Source: CAYLZN01 sp964387935 (lineage in GTDB: Bacteria; Acidobacteriota; Vicinamibacteria; Vicinamibacterales; JAFNAJ01). Taken from it: 13,444 nucleotides of DNA. Of this stretch, positions 1-7,816 are shown one piece after another. A program made the translations under genes and the position numbers. Position 1 is the first letter of the stretch, and every line of letters begins with the position of its first letter. The DNA lies in the NCBI GenBank assembly GCA_964387935.1, contig CAYLZN010000136.1, positions 1-13,444 of the forward strand, in the 5' to 3' direction. The notes beneath the pieces are model-generated. The model had not been told where the DNA came from. It saw nothing but the letters and a program-made list of their open reading frames with translations, and did not search any database.

Positions 1-971
<971 letters not shown>

Positions 972-1019
972 GGCTCCATGGCGGCCCCGTACGGGGCGCG
1001 CCAAACTCCCGATTGTATC
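972..1019 (-). promoter_or_regulatory. Possible uvrA promoter and hairpin leader
   Basis: The 48 bases between the propeller gene's stop and the uvrA ATG contain, on the minus strand, TACAAT (1017 down to 1012), a good -10 hexamer in a GC-rich genome. A 14-base perfect palindrome, GCCCCGTACGGGGC (984-997), follows, and then GGAG next to the start. A transcript beginning near 1005 would carry the palindrome as a hairpin just before the ribosome site. No convincing -35 is seen. The palindrome does not match the E. coli CTGT-N8-ACAG or Bacillus GAAC-N4-GTTC SOS boxes, so LexA control is not supported by the sequence. Confidence 0.35.
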
Positions 1020-2030
1020 TCAGAGTGCCGGGGTCTCGGTGAAGCGCCAGGCGGTCTCGTTCGACGCGACCACGAGGCCCCCGGTGGGATCGAAGGCGAC
1101 TCCGACGAGGGAAGGTGCCGAAAGGACCAGTTCAGGCGTCGAGTGCCCGTCCACACGGTAGAGGCCGGCCACGCCCGCCAGCGCCTCGACGACGTAAAGC
1201 GCCCCCGTCGGGCCGAAGGCCAGACCCTGGGGCCGCCCGAAGCCGGTGGCGAACACCTCCACGCGCCCGCGGGAGTCGAGGCGGTAGACGTGGTCGCGCG
1301 GGGCCATCGTGGGACCCGCGACGTACAGCGCGCCGTCCGGCCCCACGGCCAGGTGGTACGCCGCCACGCTGGGCGGCAGCGTCGCGAACGTCCGCGTCTC
1401 ACCCGACGGCTCGACGCGGAAGACCGTGCCCGACCGGTCCCCCACGAACATCCCGCCGTCGGCGTCGAAGGCGAGCCCGCACGCAATGCCGAGATCCGAG
1501 GCGACCGTCTCCACGCGGCCCTCGGCGTCCAGGCGCGACACGGACCCGTCGAACCGGCTCGTGACATACAGCGACCCGTCCGGGCCGACCGCCAGTGAGG
1601 TGGCGTTGGTCACGCCGGTGACGAACACTTCGCGCGGGCCCCCTGGGCGCACGCGATAGACCGAGACCGGCGTCTGCTGGCCACGCCCGCCGCTGCAGGT
1701 CAGGTAGACGGTCCCCTCCGCATCGACGGCGGGACTGTCCACCTGGTGGATGCCGACCGCGATCACCGCCCCCACCTCGAACAGGACGGACGCGCCAGGC
1801 GCATCCCCGACGCGCACCGCGACGAGCCCGCCCTCGAGTTCCCGCGGGACGAGCGCCGACACTTCGCGCGGGGTCGCGAACACCACGCGCGCGTCGCAGG
1901 GCCCGATGCGGACCGCGGGCAGGTGCGTCTCGTGCACGCCGAAGGGTCCACCCTGGACGGTGACACGCCCCCCGGGGACGGCCATCAGCGGCCGCAGGCT
2001 GGCAATGGCGGGCGTCGCGGGCACGGGCAC
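1020..2030 (-). CDS. TIG domain plus NHL/SMP-30-like beta-propeller protein
   Basis: A 336-residue protein with two visible parts. Residues about 5-95 look like an IPT/TIG immunoglobulin-like domain (for example the stretch around PGGRVTVQG, followed by a beta-rich region ending in VLFEVGAV). Residues about 100-336 contain repeated propeller blades marked by LAVGPDGSLYV, LAFDADGGMFVG, LAVGPDGALYVAG, LAFGPTGALYVV and VAFDPTGGLVVAS, each followed by a strand such as VYRLDSRGRVEVFA. Such proteins are often annotated gluconolactonase or SMP-30-like, but the repeat alone does not show a catalytic metal site. No signal peptide is apparent. The start is a GTG at 2030, four bases after the HNH gene's stop, so translation is probably coupled; a second GTG lies at 2024. 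Substrate and role are not inferable. Confidence 0.85.
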   Translation of the reverse strand: MPVPATPAIASLRPLMAVPGGRVTVQGGPFGVHETHLPAVRIGPCDARVVFATPREVSALVPRELEGGLVAVRVGDAPGASVLFEVGAVIAVGIHQVDSPAVDAEGTVYLTCSGGRGQQTPVSVYRVRPGGPREVFVTGVTNATSLAVGPDGSLYVTSRFDGSVSRLDAEGRVETVASDLGIACGLAFDADGGMFVGDRSGTVFRVEPSGETRTFATLPPSVAAYHLAVGPDGALYVAGPTMAPRDHVYRLDSRGRVEVFATGFGRPQGLAFGPTGALYVVEALAGVAGLYRVDGHSTPELVLSAPSLVGVAFDPTGGLVVASNETAWRFTETPAL

Positions 2031-2034
2031 CGAC

Positions 2035-2574
2035 TCAGGTCGACTCGTCGTCCAGTTCGACGTTCCAGTACAAGTAGTCGCGCCAGCTCTCCGGGGCCGT
2101 CCGCAGACCGATGGTGATGCGCAGCGCCGGCGCCTTTTCGGGCCGCCGTGGCGCCCGCACGAGGTGCAGCCCCGCCTGCTGCGGCGTCCGCCCGCCCTTG
2201 CGGCGGTTGCACGTGATGCAGCAGGTGACGATGTTCTCCCAGTCCTTGCGGCCGCCCTGGGCGGCCGGGACGACGTGATCGAAGGTCAGTTCGTTGGTGG
2301 GAAAGACCACGCCGCAGTACTGACACGTGGAGCCATCGCGCGCGTAGATGTTGGCACGCGAGAACGGCACGTAGTCCAGTTGACGCTTGATCCGGACGAA
2401 CCGCAGCAGGCGGATCACGGACGGCAGCTTGAAGCTGAACGACACCGCGCGGATCTCGCGGTCGTACACCGAGATGATCTCCACCTTGCCCTGGCACCAG
2501 AGGGTGACGGCTTTCTGCCAGTGGACGACCTTCAGCGGCTCGTACGTGGCGTTCAGGAGGAGCGTTTGCTCCAT
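2035..2574 (-). CDS. HNH endonuclease-family protein (COG1403/McrA-like)
   Basis: A 179-residue protein with a C-terminal HNH nuclease fold. A zinc-binding pair CQYC (residues 84-87) is followed by LTFDHVVPAAQGG (the DH of the active site at 99-100), then WENIVTCCITCNRRKGG, which contributes N114, the second zinc pair C119/C122 and N123. The N-terminal 60 residues, starting MEQTLLLNATYEPLKVVHW, are the usual lead-in of a family common in free-living bacteria and not tied to restriction loci. The ATG at 2574 was preferred over an upstream TTG at 2583: AGG lies nine bases before the ATG, whereas for the TTG it would be adjacent. It leads a short minus-strand run with the propeller gene and uvrA. 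The cellular job of this family is not established; a role in DNA metabolism is possible. Confidence 0.9.
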   Translation of the reverse strand: MEQTLLLNATYEPLKVVHWQKAVTLWCQGKVEIISVYDREIRAVSFSFKLPSVIRLLRFVRIKRQLDYVPFSRANIYARDGSTCQYCGVVFPTNELTFDHVVPAAQGGRKDWENIVTCCITCNRRKGGRTPQQAGLHLVRAPRRPEKAPALRITIGLRTAPESWRDYLYWNVELDDEST

Positions 2575-2600
2575 GCGCAACAACCTGTCGGAAATTTTCG

Positions 2601-2636
2601 CCCGGCCATGCCGGGAGTGTCAAGTCACGATACTTG
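2601..2636. promoter_or_regulatory. Two dyads in the divergent HNH / NlpC intergenic region
   Basis: The 115 bases between the two divergent starts contain two inverted repeats. CCCGGC-CAT-GCCGGG (2601-2615) is a six-base stem with a three-base loop. CAAGT-CACGAT-ACTTG (2621-2636) has five-base arms around six bases. Their placement between divergent genes suits an operator or the 5' end of a leader, but there is no match to a regulator site I recognise. Confidence 0.3.
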
Positions 2637-2677
2637 TTGTCACACGCATTCCTGCCGGCGCCGGCGGCGTCGGCCGA

Positions 2678-2683
2678 TACACT
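2678..2683 (+). promoter_or_regulatory. Candidate -10 element of the NlpC/P60 gene (leaderless)
   Basis: TACACT in the context GATACACT ends six bases before the ATG at 2690. Transcription starting the usual six or seven bases downstream would begin at or next to the start codon, giving a leaderless mRNA. This fits the lack of a purine-rich ribosome site before the ATG. The same spacing is seen at the mtgA-like gene. No clear -35 is present. Confidence 0.4.
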
Positions 2684-2689
2684 CTGGTG

Positions 2690-3235
2690 ATGCCACCGAC
2701 GCGGCACCCGGGACTTCGCGCCCTGGCGCTCACGGCCCTCATCGGGGCGTCGGCGTGCGCGACCCGCGCGCCCGTCAGCCGCGCGTACCCCGCGCCCGGC
2801 TCCCCCGCCTCTCCGGGGGCGGGCGCTGTCGCTCCTGCAGCTTCCGCGCTGGTCGCCACGGCGGTGGCGCTGGTCGGAACCGCGTATTACCCGGGCGGGC
2901 AGGCTCCCTCCCCGGGATTCGACTGCAGTGGGTTCGTGCTCTGGGTCTTCGGCCAGCACGGAGTGCGCGTCCCCAGGACGGTCGCAGACCTGTTCGCGGG
3001 GGGCGACCGCCTGCGTCCCGGCCTGATGCCGGGTGCGGGAGACCTCGTGTTCTTCGACACGGAGGGCCGCGGCCCGTCCCACGTCGGCATCGCCCTCGGC
3101 AACGGCTCGTTCGTCCACGCCCCCAGCCGCCGGGGCGTCGTCCGTGTCGAATCGCTGGCGAGCACGTATTGGGTCGAGCGGTACCTGGGCGCCAGGCGGC
3201 TGCTGCCCGAGGATCGACGGCGCGCCGGGCGCTGA
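2690..3235 (+). CDS. NlpC/P60 family cell-wall hydrolase, probable lipoprotein
   Basis: A 181-residue protein predicted to be a peptidoglycan endopeptidase that cuts stem peptides, typically next to meso-diaminopimelate, in the periplasm. The N-terminus (positively charged MPPTRHPGLR, hydrophobic stretch, then GASAC) looks like a lipoprotein signal with Cys23 as the modified residue, although ASAC is a loose lipobox. A low-complexity Ala/Pro/Gly linker runs to about residue 55. The papain-like catalytic core then shows Cys79 in FDCSGFV, His131 in SHVGIALGNG and His143 in FVHAPS, in the right order and spacing. The ATG at 2690 was chosen because everything upstream in frame lacks protein-like character and crosses the intergenic region. 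It stands alone on the plus strand, facing three envelope-related minus-strand genes. Confidence 0.92.
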   Translation: MPPTRHPGLRALALTALIGASACATRAPVSRAYPAPGSPASPGAGAVAPAASALVATAVALVGTAYYPGGQAPSPGFDCSGFVLWVFGQHGVRVPRTVADLFAGGDRLRPGLMPGAGDLVFFDTEGRGPSHVGIALGNGSFVHAPSRRGVVRVESLASTYWVERYLGARRLLPEDRRRAGR

Positions 3236-3256
3236 CCTGCGCGGCGCGCGCGTCAG
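3232..3256. terminator. Possible bidirectional hairpin between convergent stops
   Basis: CTGAC (3232-3236) and GTCAG (3252-3256) are complementary and enclose a GC-only stretch that can extend the stem. The hairpin takes in both TGA stops of the converging NlpC and HExxH genes. There is no run of T on either side, so it is not a textbook intrinsic terminator. Confidence 0.35.
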
Positions 3257-4065
3257 GCGGCGTCGTCGAGCTGGGGCACCGACATGCGGTGGCTGCCACG
3301 CAACGTGAAGCAACGAAGCTGAAGGTCCTTGTCCGTGTAGCGGCGCGGCTGGGTCGAGCCGGCCAGCCTCACGATCCTGACATCCGGGGCGTCGGGTTGC
3401 CTGGCGAGCACGTCGGGAAACCGCTGCGGATACGACGGAAAATTCCGGAAGGTCACCCCGGCCACCGCGCCGTAGCGTCGGGTGAGGCCGCGGAAGTCAT
3501 CGCGCAGGAAGGCGATGCGGGCCGGGTCCGGTCGGGTCGCCAGGTAGCGCCGGACGCAGGCCGCGACCTCCTCGAGGAACGTCGGGCCATGGCTCCGGCA
3601 CGAGGCTCCCCCGTCCGCCCGCTCCACCTTGCGCAACCCCGTGTCGCCGGGGGCGATGTGGTAGAGCTCGTGAACCACCGTATCCAGCTTCGCCAGCCAC
3701 GGCTGCCCGCCGGGGTAGTAGGCGGCTTTCCGGGTCCCTTGCAGCGTCTGGTCACAGAAGCGGGGAATCGAGAACGACAGCAGGTAGTCGAGCCGGCGAC
3801 GCCCGATCCACACTTCAGGGGTCTTCGTCACGAACCATGGCGAGCGGCGGGTCATTTCGCCCGTCCGGCGGTCACGCCAGAAGTAGTAGCCCGGCTCGGA
3901 CGTCGGCAGGTTGAGCGAATGGCAGGTGGCGTAGGCGCCCTCCGCGCCCGTGCGCCCCGGGCGCGCGAACACGAGGAGCCTGGACAGGTCGATGAAGGCC
4001 AGCGGCTCCACCCGCGACACGATGTCCGCGATCAGGACGGTCAACGCCTCGGTGTAGTGGATCAT
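3253..4065 (-). CDS. Putative HExxH zinc metallopeptidase, family not recognised
   Basis: A 270-residue protein of no family I can name with confidence. Its clearest feature is HELYH at residues 132-136 in the context LDTVVHELYHIAPG, a gluzincin-style zinc motif. A further conserved-looking histidine, His159 in CRSHGPTFLEEV, could be the third ligand or part of the site. There is no signal peptide or transmembrane helix, so a cytoplasmic location is likely. Cysteines at 48, 104, 156 and 170 might form a metal site but show no classic spacing. The C-terminus (after about residue 225) is charged and beta-like. The first 65 codons overlap the nominal 3' end of the upstream transglycosylase frame; their composition (for example VEPLAFIDLSRLLVFARPG) looks truly coding in this frame. 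SprT-like or phage metallopeptidase-like families are alternatives that only a profile search could settle. Confidence 0.72.
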   Translation of the reverse strand: MIHYTEALTVLIADIVSRVEPLAFIDLSRLLVFARPGRTGAEGAYATCHSLNLPTSEPGYYFWRDRRTGEMTRRSPWFVTKTPEVWIGRRRLDYLLSFSIPRFCDQTLQGTRKAAYYPGGQPWLAKLDTVVHELYHIAPGDTGLRKVERADGGASCRSHGPTFLEEVAACVRRYLATRPDPARIAFLRDDFRGLTRRYGAVAGVTFRNFPSYPQRFPDVLARQPDAPDVRIVRLAGSTQPRRYTDKDLQLRCFTLRGSHRMSVPQLDDAA

Positions 4066-4942
4066 TGCACGCGGTTCCGGGCCGGCTCCTAGGGGGGAAT
4101 CGGCCGGAATCCGTGCTGGTTGAACCCGATGGCCCGGAAGGCTCTCGCGGTGGGATGGGTGGCGGCTGGCCTTCGGGCGGTGGCGTCACCGGAGGCGGAG
4201 GCGTCACCGGAGGCGGAGGCGTGTCCGGCGCAGCCGGCTGGCTCTCGGCCGACGGCGGCTCGGCGCGGCCCATGCGGCGGAGGATCATCCGCTGCCGGCG
4301 TCTGAGCCGCGGTGTGGGGTGGGCAGGGTTCAGCACGCGGGGGTTGATGATGGCCCCCGCCAGCAGCGCCGCCTCGTCCGGCGACAGGCCAGCCGCCGAC
4401 TTGCCGAAGTAGGTGCGCGAAGCGGCCTCCGCACCCCAGATGCCGTCGCCCCATTCGATCACGTTCAGGTAGAGTTCAAAGATCCGTCGCTTGGCCAGCA
4501 CGGCCTCGATGCGGCGCGTGATCAGCAGCTCGCGCACCTTGCGGAGGGGGTTTTTCGATGGCGACAGATAGAGGTTCTTGGCCAGTTGTTGCGTGATGGT
4601 GCTGGCGCCCCGGGCGAACTCCATGCGCTCGAGGTTGACCTCCATCGACTCCCGGATCTGTTCGAAGTCGAGCCCCTCGTGCTGCCAGAAGGCGCTGTCT
4701 TCGGCGGTCAGCACCGCCCGCTTGAGGTTCGACGAGATCCGGGCGTAGGGCGTCCACTGGTGGGCGTGCCGGAGGGCACGCCCGTCGCGCCGAGCCTCCG
4801 CCTCGCGCCGCTCCATGAACGCCGTGCGCGTCGGATTCTCGCGGACGAGGGGTCGTACGTCCGGCACCGTCAGGTAGACGTACGCGAGCACCCAGAAGAT
4901 GGCGGCGGGCACGGCCCGCACCCACCATCCCGCGCGTGACAT
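3872..4942 (-). CDS. mtgA: Monofunctional peptidoglycan transglycosylase (GT51) with Pro-rich tail
   Basis: Polymerises lipid II into glycan strands at the outer face of the inner membrane. One transmembrane anchor (about residues 8-26) is followed by GT51 motifs in order: AEDSAFWQHEG with catalytic Glu81, GASTITQQLAKNLYLS (112-127), RKVRELLITRRIE (134-146) and ELYLNVIEWGDGIWGAEAA (156-174). No transpeptidase domain follows, so it is the monofunctional type, whose usual length of about 230-240 residues is reached near position 4256. Beyond that the frame continues through a Pro-rich repeat (PPPPVT twice) and some 90 residues of low-quality sequence to a stop at 3872, overlapping the next gene by 194 bases. 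A stop, TAG at 4089-4091, just after a C6 run, lies in a neighbouring frame. The true end may therefore be near 4089 if one base is missing. The start at ATG 4942 is supported by a TATAAT six bases upstream. Confidence 0.85.
   Translation of the reverse strand: MSRAGWWVRAVPAAIFWVLAYVYLTVPDVRPLVRENPTRTAFMERREAEARRDGRALRHAHQWTPYARISSNLKRAVLTAEDSAFWQHEGLDFEQIRESMEVNLERMEFARGASTITQQLAKNLYLSPSKNPLRKVRELLITRRIEAVLAKRRIFELYLNVIEWGDGIWGAEAASRTYFGKSAAGLSPDEAALLAGAIINPRVLNPAHPTPRLRRRQRMILRRMGRAEPPSAESQPAAPDTPPPPVTPPPPVTPPPEGQPPPIPPREPSGPSGSTSTDSGRFPPRSRPGTACNDPLHRGVDRPDRGHRVAGGAAGLHRPVQAPRVRAPGAHGRGGRLRHLPFAQPADVRAGLLLLA
4185..4220. repeat. Two perfect 18-base tandem units in the mtgA-like tail
   Basis: The unit gtcaccggaggcggaggc occurs twice in succession (4185-4202 and 4203-4220), with a diverged third start after it. 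On the minus strand it encodes PPPPVT repeats. Being a multiple of three it keeps the frame when copy number changes, but such repeats are also prone to slippage and assembly error. Confidence 0.85.
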
Positions 4943-4948
4943 CCCGCG

Positions 4949-4954
4949 ATTATA
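4949..4954 (-). promoter_or_regulatory. TATAAT -10 element placed for a leaderless mtgA transcript
   Basis: A perfect TATAAT reads on the minus strand from 4954 to 4949 and is followed by six bases (CGCGGG) and the ATG at 4942. A perfect -10 hexamer is rare by chance in DNA this rich in GC. Initiation at the normal distance would fall on the start codon. No TTGACA-like -35 is seen at 17 bases. It lies in the 63-base gap after the M48 gene and would give the transglycosylase its own promoter. Confidence 0.5.
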
Positions 4955-5005
4955 GGACCGGCGTCACGCGGCGGCACCAGCGGCCTCGCGACCGCCGCCC
5001 CGGGC

Positions 5006-6487
5006 TCACCCCTCGACGACGACCTTGACGAGATCCCCGGGCTGCGGCTGCTCCGCGGGTTCGTATCCGTTGATGATGGCGAGCGTGGCCGCATTCACGG
5101 TGCCCCGACCTGTGCGCTGCGCGATGCTCTGCCAGGTGTCCCCGGCGCGCACGGTGTAGAGATCGACCTCGTTGGGCCGGATGTCGCGCGCTTCCTCCCG
5201 GCTGAGCGCGCGGAAGGTGCGCTGGCTTTCTTCGATGTCACGCGCAATCAGCGGAAACGCGTCCCGCGGGGCGAACCCGAGCAGCCGGAACACATTCCGC
5301 CCGTGCGCGACGAAGGTCGCACGCGCCATGACCAGCCCGACGTCGGTGACCTTGCCGTCGAACGTGCCGACCCAGGCCTCGAGGCCGTTGACGCGCTCGT
5401 CGGTACCGCTGACGAACTTGAACCCCGCCCCGCTCATCGACCGCCGCGCCAGGTCCTCGAGCGAACGCGCCGTCTGATCCTGGGCGAGGTCGAGCAGCAT
5501 CATGTGCTTCGTCCCGGGTTCGCGGGCCATCACCTGCCTGGCCCCGTTGACGATCTCCCAGCCTTCCGGGAAGCTGATCGCGAATCGCAGGTCCGCATGC
5601 AGGAAGTCGTGCCCGCGCACGACGCCCTCGCGGGGATCCTCGCCGAACGGCAGGCCGTCGATGCGCCGCAGATACTCGTCGCGGCGCGCCGCGCCCGCCC
5701 CGTCGCCGAGCAGCGCCCTCGACTTCTCCACCGACGCGCTGACCTTCTCCACGCGGTCCCCGGGGTTGGGATGCGTGGACAGCCAGCCAGGGACACCACG
5801 GCGGTCGGTGCTGCTCACGTCGTCCAGGCGCGACAACGTCCGCAGCATCGCCGCCACGCCGTCAGGGTCCCACCCGCCGCGCGCGGCGTACTCCGCCCCC
5901 AGTCGATCAGCCTCGAGCTCATCGTCGCGACCGTACTTCAGGAACCACGTCCCGAGCCCGAGCGAGGCGACGTCGCCGAAGGGACGCGTCACGGGAAAGA
6001 AGATCTGCGCGATCGTCATGCCGATGCCCGCACCGGCAGCACGCGTGTACTGCTCGGCCGAGTGTCGCGCGGTCACGTGGCCGATCTCGTGCCCGAGCAC
6101 GCCGGCGAGTTCGGCTTCGCTGTTCAGATGGGCCAGGAGACCGCGCGTCACGAAGATGAAGCCGCCCGGCAGGGCGAACGCATTCACCGCGGGTGAATCG
6201 ACGATGGCGAAGGTCCAGGGGAGGTTGGGCCGGTGCGAGGCGCGCGCGAGTTCGAGGCCGATGTCCTCCACGTAGCGTTGCAGTTCGGGGTCGTCGTAGA
6301 CCCCCATCTCCTGCCGGACCTCCTGGTCGCCCTGCCGGCCCATCGCGATTTCCTGGGCCTCGGAGATCAGGACGACCTGTTTCTTCCCGGACACGGGGTT
6401 GGTCGCGCAGGCAATCGTGCTCGCGACGGCGAACAAGAGCCCCAGCCGCAGCCGAGGCCAGAGGACAGGCGCAGCCATGTTCGGCAT
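5006..6487 (-). CDS. M48 family zinc metalloprotease with C-terminal LysM, probable lipoprotein
   Basis: A periplasmic M48 (BepA/LoiP-like) protease, a class that degrades or helps assemble misfolded outer-membrane proteins. From the chosen ATG the protein is 493 residues. A signal sequence leads to Cys27 followed by ATNPVSGKKQ, the hallmark N-terminus of M48 lipoproteins. HEIGH (133-137) binds zinc, with the third ligand Glu190 in DELEADRLG (ExxxD motif). A middle region of about 200 residues follows, of the type that trails M48 domains. The last 50 residues (from YTVRAGDTWQSIA) form a LysM peptidoglycan-binding domain ending in QPGDLVKV. Start choice: AGGAG lies three bases before the ATG at 6487; a second ATG at 6478 (12 bases from AGGAG) is possible. 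An in-frame extension to 6556 exists but has no ribosome site. Its neighbours are the aminotransferase upstream and the transglycosylase downstream. Confidence 0.93.
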   Translation of the reverse strand: MPNMAAPVLWPRLRLGLLFAVASTIACATNPVSGKKQVVLISEAQEIAMGRQGDQEVRQEMGVYDDPELQRYVEDIGLELARASHRPNLPWTFAIVDSPAVNAFALPGGFIFVTRGLLAHLNSEAELAGVLGHEIGHVTARHSAEQYTRAAGAGIGMTIAQIFFPVTRPFGDVASLGLGTWFLKYGRDDELEADRLGAEYAARGGWDPDGVAAMLRTLSRLDDVSSTDRRGVPGWLSTHPNPGDRVEKVSASVEKSRALLGDGAGAARRDEYLRRIDGLPFGEDPREGVVRGHDFLHADLRFAISFPEGWEIVNGARQVMAREPGTKHMMLLDLAQDQTARSLEDLARRSMSGAGFKFVSGTDERVNGLEAWVGTFDGKVTDVGLVMARATFVAHGRNVFRLLGFAPRDAFPLIARDIEESQRTFRALSREEARDIRPNEVDLYTVRAGDTWQSIAQRTGRGTVNAATLAIINGYEPAEQPQPGDLVKVVVEG

Positions 6488-6498
6488 CAACTCCTGTA

Positions 6499-6540
6499 GT
6501 CCCGTGGTTTGCAACCGGTGTACCACCGACCGCGCGGGAC
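6499..6540. promoter_or_regulatory. Interrupted dyad upstream of the M48 gene
   Basis: In the 110-base gap between the aminotransferase stop and the M48 start, GTCCCG (6499-6504) pairs with CGGGAC (6535-6540), TGGT (6505-6508) with ACCA (6522-6525), and GGTT with AACC (6506-6516). The nested symmetry could be a hairpin ending the upstream operon or a binding site ahead of the M48 gene. There is no U-tract and no known motif match. Confidence 0.25.
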
Positions 6541-6597
6541 TTGGCGCCGGAAACACGCCCTGAGCCAGCCGCAGGGCCCGCCGCAGAGGACGCTCTC

Positions 6598-7752
6598 CTA
6601 TCCGACGGAGGACAGCGTTGTCCCGGCCGCCTGCGAGGCGCCTCGACTGGCCGAGGCCCCTTGCGCCTCGAGCGCTCGCCCCAGGGCGCCGAGGAACAGC
6701 AACACCAGCGAACGAGTCGCGCCAGCGCCCATGAGGCCGACCCGCCAGATGCGACCGGCGAGCGGTCCAAGGCCGGCGCCGACCTCGAGGTTGAACTCCT
6801 CGAGCAGGTAACGCCGGGCGGCGGCCTCGTCGATCCCCTCGGGCACGCAGACCGCATTGAGCGTCCAGAGCCGCTCGGCCGCCGGCGGCAGGAGTCGCAG
6901 TCCCATCGCATCGAGACCGCTGACGAGTTCCTCGTGGCGGCGCTGGTGTCGTGCCCAGCGCACCTCCAGGCCTTCGTCATCGAGAACCACGAGCGCCTCG
7001 TGCAACGCATACACGAGCGGCGCCGGGATCGTATGGTGGTACTTGCGGTTGATCCAGTAGTCCTGCAGCAGGGCCGCGTCCAGGTAGAAGCTCCGCTTCG
7101 CGTTCGCGGCCAGGGCCCGCGGGCCGAACGTGATGGGCGCCATCCCGGACGGGGCCCCGAGCGCCTTCTGCGATCCGCTGTAGACCACGTCCGCGCCCCA
7201 CGCCGTCACGTCCACGGGGTGTCCGCCCAACGAGGTCACGGTGTCCACGATCGTCATCGCCTCGTGCTCGCGCGCCACGGCGCAGAGCGCATCCACGGGA
7301 TTCAGGACTCCGGTGGACGTCTCGGCATGCACCATCGCGACGAGGTCCGCGCGCTGCTCGCGCAGCACGCGGCGGAGCGCCTCGGGATCGGCCGCGCGCC
7401 CCCACGGGCTCTCGACGCGGCGCACCGTCGCCCCGTACCGCCGGCACATCTCGGCGAGCCGTTCCCCGAAGTAGCCGGTGACCACGACCACGGCCGACGT
7501 CCCCTCCTTGACCAGCGTCGCCACCGCCGCTTCCATCCCCGCGGTCCCGGTGCCGGACACGGCACACGTGAACGCACCCGGCTGCGCGCGGAACACCTGG
7601 CCGAGCCTGGCCCGGAGATCGTCGAGCAGTTGCATCATCTGCGGGTCGAGGTGGCTCAGCACCGGCGCCGCCATGGCGCGCATGACCCGCGGCGTGACCG
7701 GGCTCGGCCCGGGGCCCATCAGGATTCGTTCGGTCGAGGGGAGGAGGGACAT
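6598..7752 (-). CDS. Class V PLP aminotransferase, alanine-glyoxylate (AGXT-like) type
   Basis: A 384-residue fold-type I PLP enzyme predicted to transfer an amino group from alanine (or serine) to glyoxylate, making glycine. Visible motifs are GPGPSPVTPRVM (13-24), SGTGTAGMEAA (66-76), HAETSTGVL (142-150), and VDTVTSLGG (169-177) with the cofactor-binding Asp170. YSGSQKALGAPSG (191-203) carries the Schiff-base Lys196. Further on are SFYLDAALLQDYW and YHHTIPAPLVYALHEAL, and then GLGPLAGRIWRVGLMG, with Arg337 for the substrate carboxylate. Several of these (YSGSQKAL, YHHTIP, GLGP plus RxGL) match human AGXT as I recall it, more than bacterial phosphoserine or cysteine-desulfurase relatives. 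The start ATG at 7752 follows directly after a heptamer repeat, and GGA of the last units is the only ribosome-site candidate. It is the last gene of the transporter operon. Serine-glyoxylate or purine-linked (PucG) roles are alternatives. Confidence 0.92.
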   Translation of the reverse strand: MSLLPSTERILMGPGPSPVTPRVMRAMAAPVLSHLDPQMMQLLDDLRARLGQVFRAQPGAFTCAVSGTGTAGMEAAVATLVKEGTSAVVVVTGYFGERLAEMCRRYGATVRRVESPWGRAADPEALRRVLREQRADLVAMVHAETSTGVLNPVDALCAVAREHEAMTIVDTVTSLGGHPVDVTAWGADVVYSGSQKALGAPSGMAPITFGPRALAANAKRSFYLDAALLQDYWINRKYHHTIPAPLVYALHEALVVLDDEGLEVRWARHQRRHEELVSGLDAMGLRLLPPAAERLWTLNAVCVPEGIDEAAARRYLLEEFNLEVGAGLGPLAGRIWRVGLMGAGATRSLVLLFLGALGRALEAQGASASRGASQAAGTTLSSVG

Positions 7753-7753
7753 G

Positions 7754-7805
<52 letters not shown>

Positions 7806-7816
<11 letters not shown>

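Noticed and set aside
2387..2689. Upstream extension of the NlpC/P60 gene
   Set aside because: It would run antisense through the HNH gene and the intergenic region; the lipoprotein signal begins at 2690.
1750..4092. 780-codon plus-strand reading frame
   Set aside because: It crosses three real genes on both strands and has shadow-like composition with no motif or domain.
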